Assembly (NCBI GenBank): GCA_028288305.1
Contig: JAQBOA010000041.1
Location: 1-64,000, forward strand
Direction: 5' to 3'
Source: Mucilaginibacter sp.
GTDB lineage: Bacteria; Bacteroidota; Bacteroidia; Sphingobacteriales; Sphingobacteriaceae
DNA length: 64,000 bases
The notes under the pieces were generated by a model, which saw nothing but the letters and a program-made list of their open reading frames with translations, was not told the DNA's origin and did no database searches. Made by a program: the position numbers and the translations under genes. Positions 54,858-62,410 of the stretch are shown here, in pieces. Within the stretch, counting starts at the first letter, position 1. Each line of letters starts with the position of its first letter.

Positions 54858-55631
54858 TTACCACCATTTTAATGGGAATTCAATCTCATCTACAGAACTA
54901 ACGATCATGTCGGGCTTAAATGCGTAATGGCTAAGATCTTCCTTAATCGATATTCCGGATAGTACTAAAATAGTTTTATAGCCCATTTGCACGCCGCCCT
55001 GTATGTCGGTTTCCATGGTATCACCAACTACTGTAGTCTCAGCCGTTTCTAATCCAAGGTATTTACGTGCAGAACGCATCATTACCGGACTGGGTTTCCC
55101 CGTAACGAAGGCTTTTCTGCCGGTGGCCTCCTCAATCATAGCTGTAGTGGCAGCAATACCTAAATTATTCCAGCCTGGTTTTTTTGGTGATGGGTCGCGG
55201 TTGGTTGTAATAAACTTTGCACCCCCTAAAATCATATCCACAGCACGCTGAACCATTTCTAAAGTAAAATTTCTGCCTTCGCCTAAAACCACAAATTCAG
55301 GATCTGTATCTACCAGGGTAATTCCGTTTTCGTGCAAACTGGTTAATAAACCACCTTCTCCAAGTACGTAGGCCGTACCGCCAGGGCCTTGTGCACCTAA
55401 AAATGTGCCCGTAGCCATTGCGCTGGTATAAATATGGTCTTCAGTAACTTCAATACCAAGCCTTTTTAATTTACGGACTGCCTCCAGCCGCGTCCGCTGG
55501 CTGTTATTGGTCATGAAAGTAAATGGTATATTATTTTCGAGTAAATGGGCAATAAATGTATCCGCCCCATGTATTAATGTTTCTCCACTATAAATCACCC
55601 CATCCATATCAATTAAAAGTCCGTATTTCAT
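54858..55631 (-). CDS. HAD-IIA hydrolase, NagD-like
   Basis: The 257-residue protein has the HAD motif GLLIDMDGVIYSGE, the C2-cap region with FMTNNSQRTR, TNRDPSPKKPGWNNLGIAATTAMIEEATGRKAFVTGKPSP, and VVGDTMETDIQGGVQMGYKTILVLSG. It is typical of NagD/Pho13-type phosphatases acting on small phosphorylated metabolites. No operon partner. Confidence 0.9.
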   Translation of the reverse strand: MKYGLLIDMDGVIYSGETLIHGADTFIAHLLENNIPFTFMTNNSQRTRLEAVRKLKRLGIEVTEDHIYTSAMATGTFLGAQGPGGTAYVLGEGGLLTSLHENGITLVDTDPEFVVLGEGRNFTLEMVQRAVDMILGGAKFITTNRDPSPKKPGWNNLGIAATTAMIEEATGRKAFVTGKPSPVMMRSARKYLGLETAETTVVGDTMETDIQGGVQMGYKTILVLSGISIKEDLSHYAFKPDMIVSSVDEIEFPLKWW

Positions 55632-55847
55632 AGGTATTGCTATTGATTTTAGAATTATTGAATACGCAGGTTAGTCATCGCTGCCTGCTCTTGGTTTAAT
55701 CAAAGATAGAAATATGGAACTGAAAATGAAAATTTCTTAATAAATATGATATTATATTAATAACTTAATATTAAACTATTAAATAAATTAAACTATTGCT
55801 AATAGCTAAAAATGGCTTTAATTATTTAATCAAGTTATGGCTGCCTT

Positions 55848-56705
55848 TTAAATTTTTGAAATGATTTGCCTTAGCAGTATATTAAATTCCTGCGGTTTTT
55901 CTATCATCGGAAAATGTCCTGTTGCGTGAATAATAAATACCTGGTAAGGAATATGGTTAACTTTAAACCCTGTAGTATCTGTTTTGGTGTAATCGCTATT
56001 AATGAGATATAGTTTCTTTTTTATAGCGGACAATTGTTTTATCTCATCAAAATCGTTCTCTTCCATACAAGCTGCTGCAATGACCGTATCGGCATTTGCA
56101 ACATCATTCAACACTCTTTTCCTGATTTGGCCGGTTGTTGTTTTATAAAATAAGGACTGGTTAAAATACTCAAAAGTTATTTGTCTAAAATGATGTTTCA
56201 GCGAATCAATGGCGTGGTTGTAATCAGCTTTATCCTGTGTGGTTTGCACATGGCCAAGATTCTTAAAGTTGTCAACGCCTACCAAACCAATAACTCCTTC
56301 AGGAGCGTTAACAGCTGCTTGCAAAATAATGTCACCCGCCATTGAATGACCAACGAGAATAACGTTTTTTAAATTCAACTGTACCATTACTGAGTCAATA
56401 TCCCTGCCGAACGCTTCAGTAGTCCATTCGTTCCTGTTTTTACCTGATTCGCCAAAACCCGGCAGGTCTACCGTAACTACCCGGTATTTATCGCCGAAAT
56501 ATTTAACCTGATTTGTCCAATACGTTTTATTAATGCACCAACCATGAACAAAAAGTAAGGTTGTATCACCTTTACCGTTGTCTGTATAGGCTATATTAAC
56601 TCCCTTGTCGGTAATTTTAAGAGGCTTGGCGTCTTTATGAATGTTTGTGCAAGAGGATTCAATAAAAATAAAAATGCAAAAAGCTGATAAGATAAATGGT
56701 TTCAT
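55848..56705 (-). CDS. Alpha/beta-hydrolase lipoprotein
   Basis: The N-terminus has a lipobox (IESSC, near residue 19), so the protein is anchored to the envelope. The hydrolase fold follows with LLFVHGWCINKTYWTNQ (oxyanion region), VDLPGFGESGK, the nucleophile elbow VGHSMAGD, and HATGHFPMIEKP with the catalytic His near the C-terminus. The substrate is unknown; lipid or ester hydrolysis is possible. Confidence 0.85.
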   Translation of the reverse strand: MKPFILSAFCIFIFIESSCTNIHKDAKPLKITDKGVNIAYTDNGKGDTTLLFVHGWCINKTYWTNQVKYFGDKYRVVTVDLPGFGESGKNRNEWTTEAFGRDIDSVMVQLNLKNVILVGHSMAGDIILQAAVNAPEGVIGLVGVDNFKNLGHVQTTQDKADYNHAIDSLKHHFRQITFEYFNQSLFYKTTTGQIRKRVLNDVANADTVIAAACMEENDFDEIKQLSAIKKKLYLINSDYTKTDTTGFKVNHIPYQVFIIHATGHFPMIEKPQEFNILLRQIISKI

Positions 56706-56826
56706 AAGGTTTTGTTGATAATGAATTTTAATTCGGACTTAAATTTCCCATTTTTAATTGATTTATCATCGATATTAACATTTTTTAACCTAAGTAATTA
56801 TCAAGAGATATAGATGTTCAGGCTAC

Positions 56827-57825
56827 CTATTTACCGGAAGCTGTAATTTTACTTAATGCTGCATCCAGGGCCTTATCAGTCGCTATTTCCACATCAGGCT
56901 TTACACCAACAGTTTCCCAATTGGTTTTAGTAACCGGATTAATGGCGCGGGCAAATGGAATATTTGCGACAAAGCCATTTCCTGCAGTATAGGGCTGTAC
57001 CGGATGTGCGCCGCCGCCCGTTGTTTCGCCAATAATTACTGCCCGTTTTTGAGTTTTTAAATCATATGTTAATTCTTCTCCAGCCGAAAATGTTTCTTTA
57101 CTTGTTAAAATATATATAGGTATAGTATTCAACGCTTTTAAGGTGGTATCCGGTGTAGTCCAATAAGAAGTGGTTGAATTTTCTTTTCGTACATATAAAT
57201 CATTTAAATGGGTTCTATTAGTAAAAAAGAAACTGCATATATAGCTTACCATATCCGGGTCACCACCCTCATTATTTCTTAAGTCAATAATTAATGCCTC
57301 GCTATTACTTATAAACCTTAACGCCGCGATAGTCATTTCCTTAGTTTCCTTATCAGGTGGAAAAAAACCTCTTATCTTTAGATACCCAATATCACCTGGA
57401 AGTATTTCTGCTTTTTCAAATCCAAAGTTTACTCTTTTTCTGAATTTAAGCCTTTTTGCTATTTGCTGTTTTTCAACATCGGGATTCTTAATACCAGATC
57501 CCTCAGAGAAGCCCGGATAATAATCAATAGATAAATGCCCGTCATGATAAACGGATAGTATATCTTTTGTCAATACAGCAGCAAATACTTTGGGTGTTTT
57601 AATAGTATCGTAAGCGCCGGTATTAAGCTGATGTTTAATAAAATTGCCCATTTTTAACGCTGTATCAAGATAGATATAATTAGTCGCCAATTTTTTAAAA
57701 ATACTGTCTACAACCTCCTTCTTAATTTTGCCGCTAAGTACAATTTGCTGTGTTTGGCCATACCCTTTAGTATAAAAAAGCATTATTAAAAAGGAAATAA
57801 AAATATACTTTAAGTTCTGTTTCAT
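56827..57825 (-). CDS. S41-family peptidase, secreted
   Basis: The ATG at 57825 gives a signal peptide ending YTKGYGQ. A start at TTG 57843 would overlap the regulator gene and is less likely. The protein has the tail-specific protease core: LRNNEGGDPDMVSYI, ILTSKETFSAGEEL with the catalytic Ser in TFSAGEE, and GGGAHPVQPYTAG. No PDZ domain is visible, as in many Bacteroidota S41 proteins. It lies directly after a MarR regulator and probably is controlled by it. Confidence 0.85.
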   Translation of the reverse strand: MKQNLKYIFISFLIMLFYTKGYGQTQQIVLSGKIKKEVVDSIFKKLATNYIYLDTALKMGNFIKHQLNTGAYDTIKTPKVFAAVLTKDILSVYHDGHLSIDYYPGFSEGSGIKNPDVEKQQIAKRLKFRKRVNFGFEKAEILPGDIGYLKIRGFFPPDKETKEMTIAALRFISNSEALIIDLRNNEGGDPDMVSYICSFFFTNRTHLNDLYVRKENSTTSYWTTPDTTLKALNTIPIYILTSKETFSAGEELTYDLKTQKRAVIIGETTGGGAHPVQPYTAGNGFVANIPFARAINPVTKTNWETVGVKPDVEIATDKALDAALSKITASGK

Positions 57826-57830
57826 AGCGG

Positions 57831-58268
57831 TTAAGATTGACAATTATTAATAATAAGATTAAGAATATGCTGAAATTGAGAAGCGTGCTGTTCATTGATA
57901 CCCTTTAGTGCAGTGCTCCGGTTTTTCTCTATTACTGGTTGCATAGCCTCCAATAATCGAACAGCATTTTCAGTCAGGGTTAAATTGAATCGTCTGCGAT
58001 CATTTGCATGAATTGTACGGACCAAATATTGCTTTTCTACAAGCAGCTCAATAATTCGGGTTACAGAAGCATAGTCCTTAAATACCAATTCTGCAATTTG
58101 ATGTTGTGTTTGGTGGGGCCCATCACTAAGGGCTTTTAGTACAAGCCACTGGTCAATGGTAATATTGAACCCATTTTCAACAAGCTGTCTCTGCGCAAAC
58201 TGGCGATAAGTTTTAATAGACTTTTCGAGTGAATAGAATAAAATTTCCTTTAGATTTTCAGCTTCCAT
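57831..58268 (-). CDS. MarR-family transcriptional regulator
   Basis: The 145-residue winged-helix protein has the MarR pattern with the recognition region HQIAELVFKDYASVTRIIELLVEKQYLVRTIHANDRRRFNLTLTENAVRLLEAM (DxRRxxLxLTxxG-type wing). It begins a two-gene unit with the S41 peptidase gene 5 bases downstream. The ligand is unknown. Confidence 0.9.
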   Translation of the reverse strand: MEAENLKEILFYSLEKSIKTYRQFAQRQLVENGFNITIDQWLVLKALSDGPHQTQHQIAELVFKDYASVTRIIELLVEKQYLVRTIHANDRRRFNLTLTENAVRLLEAMQPVIEKNRSTALKGINEQHASQFQHILNLIINNCQS

Positions 58269-58330
58269 AATATTGATACAAATATAATTGATATATCAAT
58301 ATTATTCAAATATTTTTCAACTTTTCAAAC

Positions 58331-58675
58331 TTAATCATGAGCCACTTTGCTATCTGCTGGTGCTTCTTTCCTATCAAACATACCATAATCCCTTACTACA
58401 TGGGCTATCCGTAAATGGTAGTCCTTGAAAACAGAATTTCGCCCCTTCATTTGCGCATCACGGTGCATTTCAACGTTTCTCCATTCCTGTACTGCTTTTT
58501 CGTCTTCCCAAAAAGAAAGGGACAATACTTTGCCCGGTATGCTTAAACTCTGGAATCTTTCGATGGAAATAAAACCTTCTATTTTTGCAAGCTCCGGTTT
58601 TAGCTTTGCTGCTATTTCCAAATAAACATCTAACTGGCCGTCTGCCTGTACGGCTTCAAAAATTACTGCTATCAT
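58331..58675 (-). CDS. Antibiotic biosynthesis monooxygenase (ABM)-domain protein
   Basis: The 114-residue protein begins MIAVIFEAVQADGQLDVYLE and has the ferredoxin-like ABM pattern with LAKIEGFISIERFQS and LSLSFWEDEKAVQEWRN. Such small dimeric monooxygenases oxidise quinols or heme without a cofactor. It starts 15 bases after the cytochrome P450 gene, so the two are probably a unit and may act on the same compound. Confidence 0.85.
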   Translation of the reverse strand: MIAVIFEAVQADGQLDVYLEIAAKLKPELAKIEGFISIERFQSLSIPGKVLSLSFWEDEKAVQEWRNVEMHRDAQMKGRNSVFKDYHLRIAHVVRDYGMFDRKEAPADSKVAHD

Positions 58676-58690
58676 TTTTTTAAATTTAGT

Positions 58691-59800
58691 TTACGAAAGA
58701 TTTAACATTAGTTCTTTAATCAGCCTTACATTCAATTGGGGCTCATATTTTAATTCTTGATGAGGTATGCTGATACGCCCGTACTTTTCACTTAAAAAGC
58801 TGCATGTTTCTGCAGCCATATCAATAGTAAGATGTTTGGCCAAACAATTATGAGCGCCAATGCCAAAAGTGAGATGCTGATCGTTATTGTTACGCGCCGG
58901 ATTATGTAATTCAGGATCTTTAAATATAGATTGATCAAGGTTAGCTGCTGCCATTACAATTAAAATAGATTGGCCTGTTTTAATATGTTGGCCGTTAATT
59001 AAAATATCTTTAACAGCGATGCGCCTGGTGCTATGTACCGGTGGATCAAAACGCAACGTTTCAATAACCATCTTTTTAATATCAGCCAAATGAGGTTTTT
59101 GGTTATGATAGTGGACAAGATTTAAAAGCGTATTGGTTAATATGCCCCTTCCGGCATCGTAACATTGGATAAACAAGCCGATAAGGTTACACACAAATAG
59201 TTCTGTTACTTCCTCTTCATCTTTATTAACAGAATGTATATACTTTTCAGAAATTGCATAAAATTCATTTACCACCCGGTTTATAGCTATTGCGACACTT
59301 TCTGTTTTGTTGGGCGACATGATTTTCACCAGGGATGAAATATTATCTGTCACAAAAGCGCAATCGTCATCATCAAATCCTAACCCTTTTAAAATAACCA
59401 GTACCGGCAATTGTTTACACACTGTTGCTACCCAGTCAAATTCATTGGTATTTACTTTACTTAATAGATTTTCCAATAGTTTGCTGACAGATAGCGGTTT
59501 CATGTTTTGATAAATCAATAAAGCGGCCTGCCTGGCATCATGGTGCTGCTCATTGTTGCTTAGTCTTGTTAATTTTTTTATTAATAATTTAGCTTTATCA
59601 TTTAGCAAACTGTCATTTTCTAAAGCCAGACCGGGTATTTGAGCATCATTATTCAATAGTATAGCTTTGCAAAAATTATAAGAATAAGTTACCCAGCAAT
59701 TAAGGTCTTCATTCCAATATAAAGGGTTGTTGTTCAATTGTCTTATGTATATTTCTTTGTGGTCAGTATTATCCCAATTCAAAATGGTGTTGCTGTTCAT
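58691..59800 (-). CDS. Cytochrome P450 with unusual I-helix
   Basis: The 369-residue protein has the heme-binding FGIGAHNCLAKHL (Cys319) and the ExxR motif E247-TLR250, followed by FDPPVHSTRR. It lacks the usual I-helix pair: residues 208-222 read GLFIQCYDAGRGILT where the family has AG-x-(D/E)-T. That suggests either altered oxygen activation or a P450 used for another reaction, such as peroxide-driven oxidation. No ferredoxin or reductase is adjacent. It is co-transcribed with the ABM gene and divergent from an ArsR-type regulator. Confidence 0.88.
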   Translation of the reverse strand: MNSNTILNWDNTDHKEIYIRQLNNNPLYWNEDLNCWVTYSYNFCKAILLNNDAQIPGLALENDSLLNDKAKLLIKKLTRLSNNEQHHDARQAALLIYQNMKPLSVSKLLENLLSKVNTNEFDWVATVCKQLPVLVILKGLGFDDDDCAFVTDNISSLVKIMSPNKTESVAIAINRVVNEFYAISEKYIHSVNKDEEEVTELFVCNLIGLFIQCYDAGRGILTNTLLNLVHYHNQKPHLADIKKMVIETLRFDPPVHSTRRIAVKDILINGQHIKTGQSILIVMAAANLDQSIFKDPELHNPARNNNDQHLTFGIGAHNCLAKHLTIDMAAETCSFLSEKYGRISIPHQELKYEPQLNVRLIKELMLNLS

Positions 59801-59820
59801 TTTATTTCTTTTGAATAAGC

Positions 59821-59867
59821 CAAAAGTATTTACCTTTAATATTTAATACTTCATTATATACTTAAGT
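59821..59867. promoter_or_regulatory. Candidate operator region between the P450 and ArsR genes
   Basis: The gap holds the inverted words AAGTATT (59824-59830) and AATACTT (59845-59851), and the palindrome ACTTAAGT at 59860-59867. On the minus strand TACTTTTG at 59821-59828 fits the TAnnTTTG -7 box of the P450 gene and overlaps the first arm, so a repressor bound here would block it. Confidence 0.5.
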
Positions 59868-59876
59868 GTCGAATTA

Positions 59877-60557
59877 ATGGAAAACGAGTTCAGTGAAATA
59901 GCCTCAATGATCGGCGACCCTGTAAGGGCTAAAATATTATGGGCTTTGTTAGATGGAAGAGCATATACCGCCACAGAACTTGCTGTTTATGCAGACACCA
60001 CTCCGCAAAATATCAGTATGCATTTAAATAAGTTAGTCAATGCTGACCTGCTATCCGTTGAAAGCCAGGGTCGACACCGGTACTATAATTATTCAAGAGC
60101 TGACGTTCCATATGCGATAGAGGCTATTGCCAGCTTAATCCCTGGTAACAATTTAACTGAAAGAAAACTTGTTGAAGATAAGCCGGTGAGGTATTGCAGG
60201 AGCTGTTATGATCATTTAGCCGGCAAAGTGGGCGTTTTGTTAACTGATGGCTTGCTGAAACAACAATTTATTTACAAAAAAGAGAACAGTTTTGAAGTAA
60301 GCGGTGAAGGAGAGGCCTGGTTTAATTCTTTGGGAATAGATATCAACCTTCTTAAAAAACAGAAACGTTCTTTTGCAAGACCATGCCTTGACTGGAGCGA
60401 GCGAAAACACCACCTGGCAGGGTCATTAGGCGCGGCCCTGCTAAACAGGATGATTGTGGATGGATGGGTTAGAAAGGAAAAGGATTCAAGAACGATGATT
60501 GTTACCCGTAAAGGTGAGCAAGCTTTTTTTGATCATTTTAAAATTGATGTTAGGTAA
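59877..60557 (+). CDS. Two-domain ArsR-type regulator
   Basis: The 226-residue protein has an N-terminal winged helix (ENEFSEIASMIGDPVRAKILWALLDGRAYTATELAVYADTTPQNISMHLNKL) of the ArsR type and a C-terminal part (about residues 95-226) with RYCRSCYDHLAGKVGVLL and ARPCLDWSERKHHLAGSLGAALLNRM, typical of ArsR/SmtB proteins that also carry a ligand domain. The Cys residues could bind metal but do not form a known site. It is divergent from the P450 operon and is its probable controller. Confidence 0.88.
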   Translation: MENEFSEIASMIGDPVRAKILWALLDGRAYTATELAVYADTTPQNISMHLNKLVNADLLSVESQGRHRYYNYSRADVPYAIEAIASLIPGNNLTERKLVEDKPVRYCRSCYDHLAGKVGVLLTDGLLKQQFIYKKENSFEVSGEGEAWFNSLGIDINLLKKQKRSFARPCLDWSERKHHLAGSLGAALLNRMIVDGWVRKEKDSRTMIVTRKGEQAFFDHFKIDVR

Positions 60558-60578
60558 GTATTCGCCTGGTTTATCGAA

Positions 60579-60611
60579 AGACTTCCGAAGTTTTAAAAAC
60601 TTCGGAAGTCT
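60579..60611. repeat. 33-bp palindromic repeat, copy C
   Basis: AGACTTCCGAAGTTTT, a central A, then the exact reverse complement. It begins 21 bases after the stop codon of the ArsR-type gene and lies before the VOC gene. Confidence 0.85.
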
Positions 60612-60635
60612 AACAGGTTCGATTAAAACAATCTC

Positions 60636-61052
60636 ATGAAACAACATATAGCACACATAGCATTAGTTGTGGATGATTACGACGAAGCCATCCAATTCTA
60701 CACTGAAAAATTAAATTTCGACCTAGTTGAAGATACCGCTTTAAACGAAACCAAAAGATGGGTTTTGGTAAGGCCGAAAGGTGCAACTGAATGTTGTTTA
60801 TTACTGGCAAAAGCGGTTGGCGATGAACAAAAAAGCCGCGTTGGCAATCAAACCGGCGGAAGGGTTTTTCTATTTTTATATACCGATGATTTTTGGAGTG
60901 ATTATAATCAGATGCTGAAAAAAGGCATCAACTTTATACGGGAGCCCAAAGAAGAAGCATACGGAACTGTTGCGGTTTTTGAAGATTTGTATGGTAATTT
61001 ATGGGATTTGATTATGGCCTCACCTAAATCCTCTCCAAAGGAGAGGACTTGA
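60636..61052 (+). CDS. VOC-family (glyoxalase-like) protein with repeat-derived C-terminus
   Basis: The 138-residue protein is a single VOC fold (QHIAHIALVVDDYDEAIQFYTEKLNFDLVED, then VRPKGATECCLLLAKA and VAVFEDLYGNLWDLIMA, with metal-binding His and Glu). The last ten residues, SPKSSPKERT, are coded by a repeat containing CCTCTCCAAAGGAGAGG. Single-domain VOC proteins include dioxygenases, glyoxalases and resistance proteins. No specific substrate can be named. Confidence 0.88.
   Translation: MKQHIAHIALVVDDYDEAIQFYTEKLNFDLVEDTALNETKRWVLVRPKGATECCLLLAKAVGDEQKSRVGNQTGGRVFLFLYTDDFWSDYNQMLKKGINFIREPKEEAYGTVAVFEDLYGNLWDLIMASPKSSPKERT
61017..61052. repeat. Repeat with CCTCTCCAAAGGAGAGG hairpin inside the VOC gene end
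   Basis: The sequence CCTCTCC AAA GGAGAGG (61031-61047) forms a 7-bp-arm hairpin at the very end of the coding region. The flanking words CTCACCTAAATC and ACTT resemble a dispersed repeat known from many Bacteroidota genomes. Confidence 0.55.
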
Positions 61053-61063
61053 GAATTAATATT

Positions 61064-61096
61064 AGACTTCGGAAGTTTTAAAAACTTCCGAAGTCT
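61064..61096. repeat. 33-bp palindromic repeat, copy D
   Basis: AGACTTCGGAAGTTTT, a central A, then the exact reverse complement: again perfect 16-bp arms, with one arm position changed from copy C (CCG to CGG). It lies 11 bases after the VOC stop codon and 24 bases before the end of the convergent small gene. Confidence 0.85.
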
Positions 61097-61120
61097 GTGA
61101 AGGCTCATTTAGAAGTATAC

Positions 61121-61309
61121 TTACTTACTAACTTTTTTCTTTTCCGGTTTATGAGCGCTGTCTTTACTTGATGTTTGATCAGAACGTTGCCCGCCGGCAT
61201 TACTGATGCCTGTTTCTTTTAACCGTTCGTTTTGATTGGTAAAAGCCCGGTCGGAAGTTGGTAGTCCTTCGCCGTTGTTATTATTTTTTGAGGTTTGCCG
61301 CGTTTTCAT
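61121..61309 (-). CDS. Small hydrophilic protein, 62 residues
   Basis: The product begins MKTRQTSKNNNNGEGLPTSD and is rich in Asn, Ser, Lys and Gly with no hydrophobic core, so it is probably disordered, as in general-stress proteins. The reading frame is clean and lies between repeat copy D and the DoxX gene. No family is recognised. Confidence 0.55.
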   Translation of the reverse strand: MKTRQTSKNNNNGEGLPTSDRAFTNQNERLKETGISNAGGQRSDQTSSKDSAHKPEKKKVSK

Positions 61310-61370
61310 AGTAGGTTATAACTTTAATACTATATAATTACTACAATAATTATACCGTGGAAACTTAAAC

Positions 61371-61742
61371 TCATTTAATTTCTTTAGTAAATGCTTTATG
61401 ATAGGTAATGTATGAACCGATCAGCAGCACTAAAAAGATTAATGGCATTATCCGGTTGAATACGGGGTCGCCGGAAGCCGCATGCGCTATAAAGGCAGAA
61501 ACAAATACAATTGAAAAACCTGCATATGTCCACTCTTTTACTCTGATATAAACAGGCAGCAATAGCAAAGTTGCGCCAATAAATTTCAATACAGCCAGTT
61601 CAATCCTAAAATAATCCGGATAACCCAAGTGGTGAAATCCTTGTACTACTTGTGGATTGGCAATATAGGAGTAAGCCGAAAAGTACATCATTAGTGCTAC
61701 GATACTGGTTAATATCCAATAAAAAATTTTATTTGCTTTCAT
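61371..61742 (-). CDS. DoxX-family membrane protein
   Basis: The 123-residue protein has four predicted membrane helices and the DoxX-type features YFSAYSYIANPQVVQGFHHLGYPDYFRIELAVLKFIGATLLLLP. It belongs to the small DoxX/DoxD quinone-related membrane group of unknown exact role. It diverges from an HxlR gene across a 40-bp operator, so it is the likely target of that regulator. Confidence 0.88.
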   Translation of the reverse strand: MKANKIFYWILTSIVALMMYFSAYSYIANPQVVQGFHHLGYPDYFRIELAVLKFIGATLLLLPVYIRVKEWTYAGFSIVFVSAFIAHAASGDPVFNRIMPLIFLVLLIGSYITYHKAFTKEIK

Positions 61743-61776
61743 GTGATAATTTTTTCTGCAAACATACTTATATTTA

Positions 61777-61830
61777 CTATCAAAAAGATACTACTATCCA
61801 AAAGGATACCGGTATTCTTTTGGATAGTAG
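61777..61830. promoter_or_regulatory. HxlR operator region with 40-bp palindrome
   Basis: Positions 61791-61830 form a palindrome of 20-base arms with one mismatch; the left arm starts CTACTATCC and the centre reads GGATACCGGTATTC. A further half-site CTATCAAAAAGATAC lies just upstream (61777-61791) in the same direction as the left arm. The core ATACCGGTAT equals that of the other HxlR operator in the window. Confidence 0.75.
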
Positions 61831-61975
61831 CACTAAAAATGCTTAAACAAGGCATTAAAGGCAACATATTGTACGGAAAGCTTGTTGTAACATTATTGGT
61901 TGTGCCAGGTGTGCTACCCTGTTCCGGGTGTTCCGGGGGTCAACCCTAAATGAAACACATATACATGAAATATTT

Positions 61976-62410
61976 ATGATGAGAGAACCTTTGCATTCAA
62001 AAGAAGCCTGTACAGGCAGCGTAAACGCTGTTAAAGATGCATTGTATGCGCTGAACGGTAAATGGAAACTTCCGTTAATTGTTACATTGTCGGGCAGTCC
62101 TAAAAGATTTAAGGATATACAGCGCGAACTGGAGAATATAACCCCGAAAATACTTTCGAAAGAACTGAAAGAACTTGAACTTAATGGGTTTGTTGAAAGA
62201 AAGGTATTTAAAACCACACCTGTAACGGTTACCTATGAGCTTACCCCTTATAGCAGTTCGTTAGATAAAATAATAATTGAATTAATGGAATGGGGTATAC
62301 AGCACCGTAAGCACATTATAAGTATGAGAAAAAACGAGAAAAATCAAACTTCCGAAGTTTTAAAAACTTTGGAAATGTTAGATGGCGAGGAAGTTAATGT
62401 ACCTGTTTAA
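61976..62410 (+). CDS. HxlR-family transcriptional regulator with repeat-derived tail
   Basis: The ATG at 61976 gives 144 residues. A GTG at 61928 would add a 16-residue N-terminus with no match to the family and is not preferred. The winged helix is clear: NAVKDALYALNGKWKLPLIVTL, RFKDIQRELENITPKILSKELKELE and VTYELTPYSSSLDKIIIELMEWGIQHRKHI. The C-terminal residues ~122-135 (NQTSEVLKTLEMLD) are coded by a copy of the 33-bp palindrome. It overlaps the convergent secreted protein gene by 17 bases. It is the likely regulator of the DoxX gene. Confidence 0.9.
   Translation: MMREPLHSKEACTGSVNAVKDALYALNGKWKLPLIVTLSGSPKRFKDIQRELENITPKILSKELKELELNGFVERKVFKTTPVTVTYELTPYSSSLDKIIIELMEWGIQHRKHIISMRKNEKNQTSEVLKTLEMLDGEEVNVPV
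62346..62378. repeat. 33-bp palindromic repeat, copy E, inside the HxlR coding end
   Basis: AAACTTCCGAAGTTTTAAAA with a degenerate second arm (ACTTTGGAAATGT) keeps the core of copy C. It is read in frame as part of the HxlR protein tail, about 30 bases before its stop codon. Confidence 0.75.

Noticed and set aside
57826..57843. TTG start for the S41 peptidase
   Set aside because: It overlaps the MarR gene and places six residues before a normal signal peptide that starts at ATG 57825.
61928..61975. GTG start for the second HxlR gene
   Set aside because: The extension does not resemble family N-termini and two ATG codons at 61976 and 61979 give the expected length.
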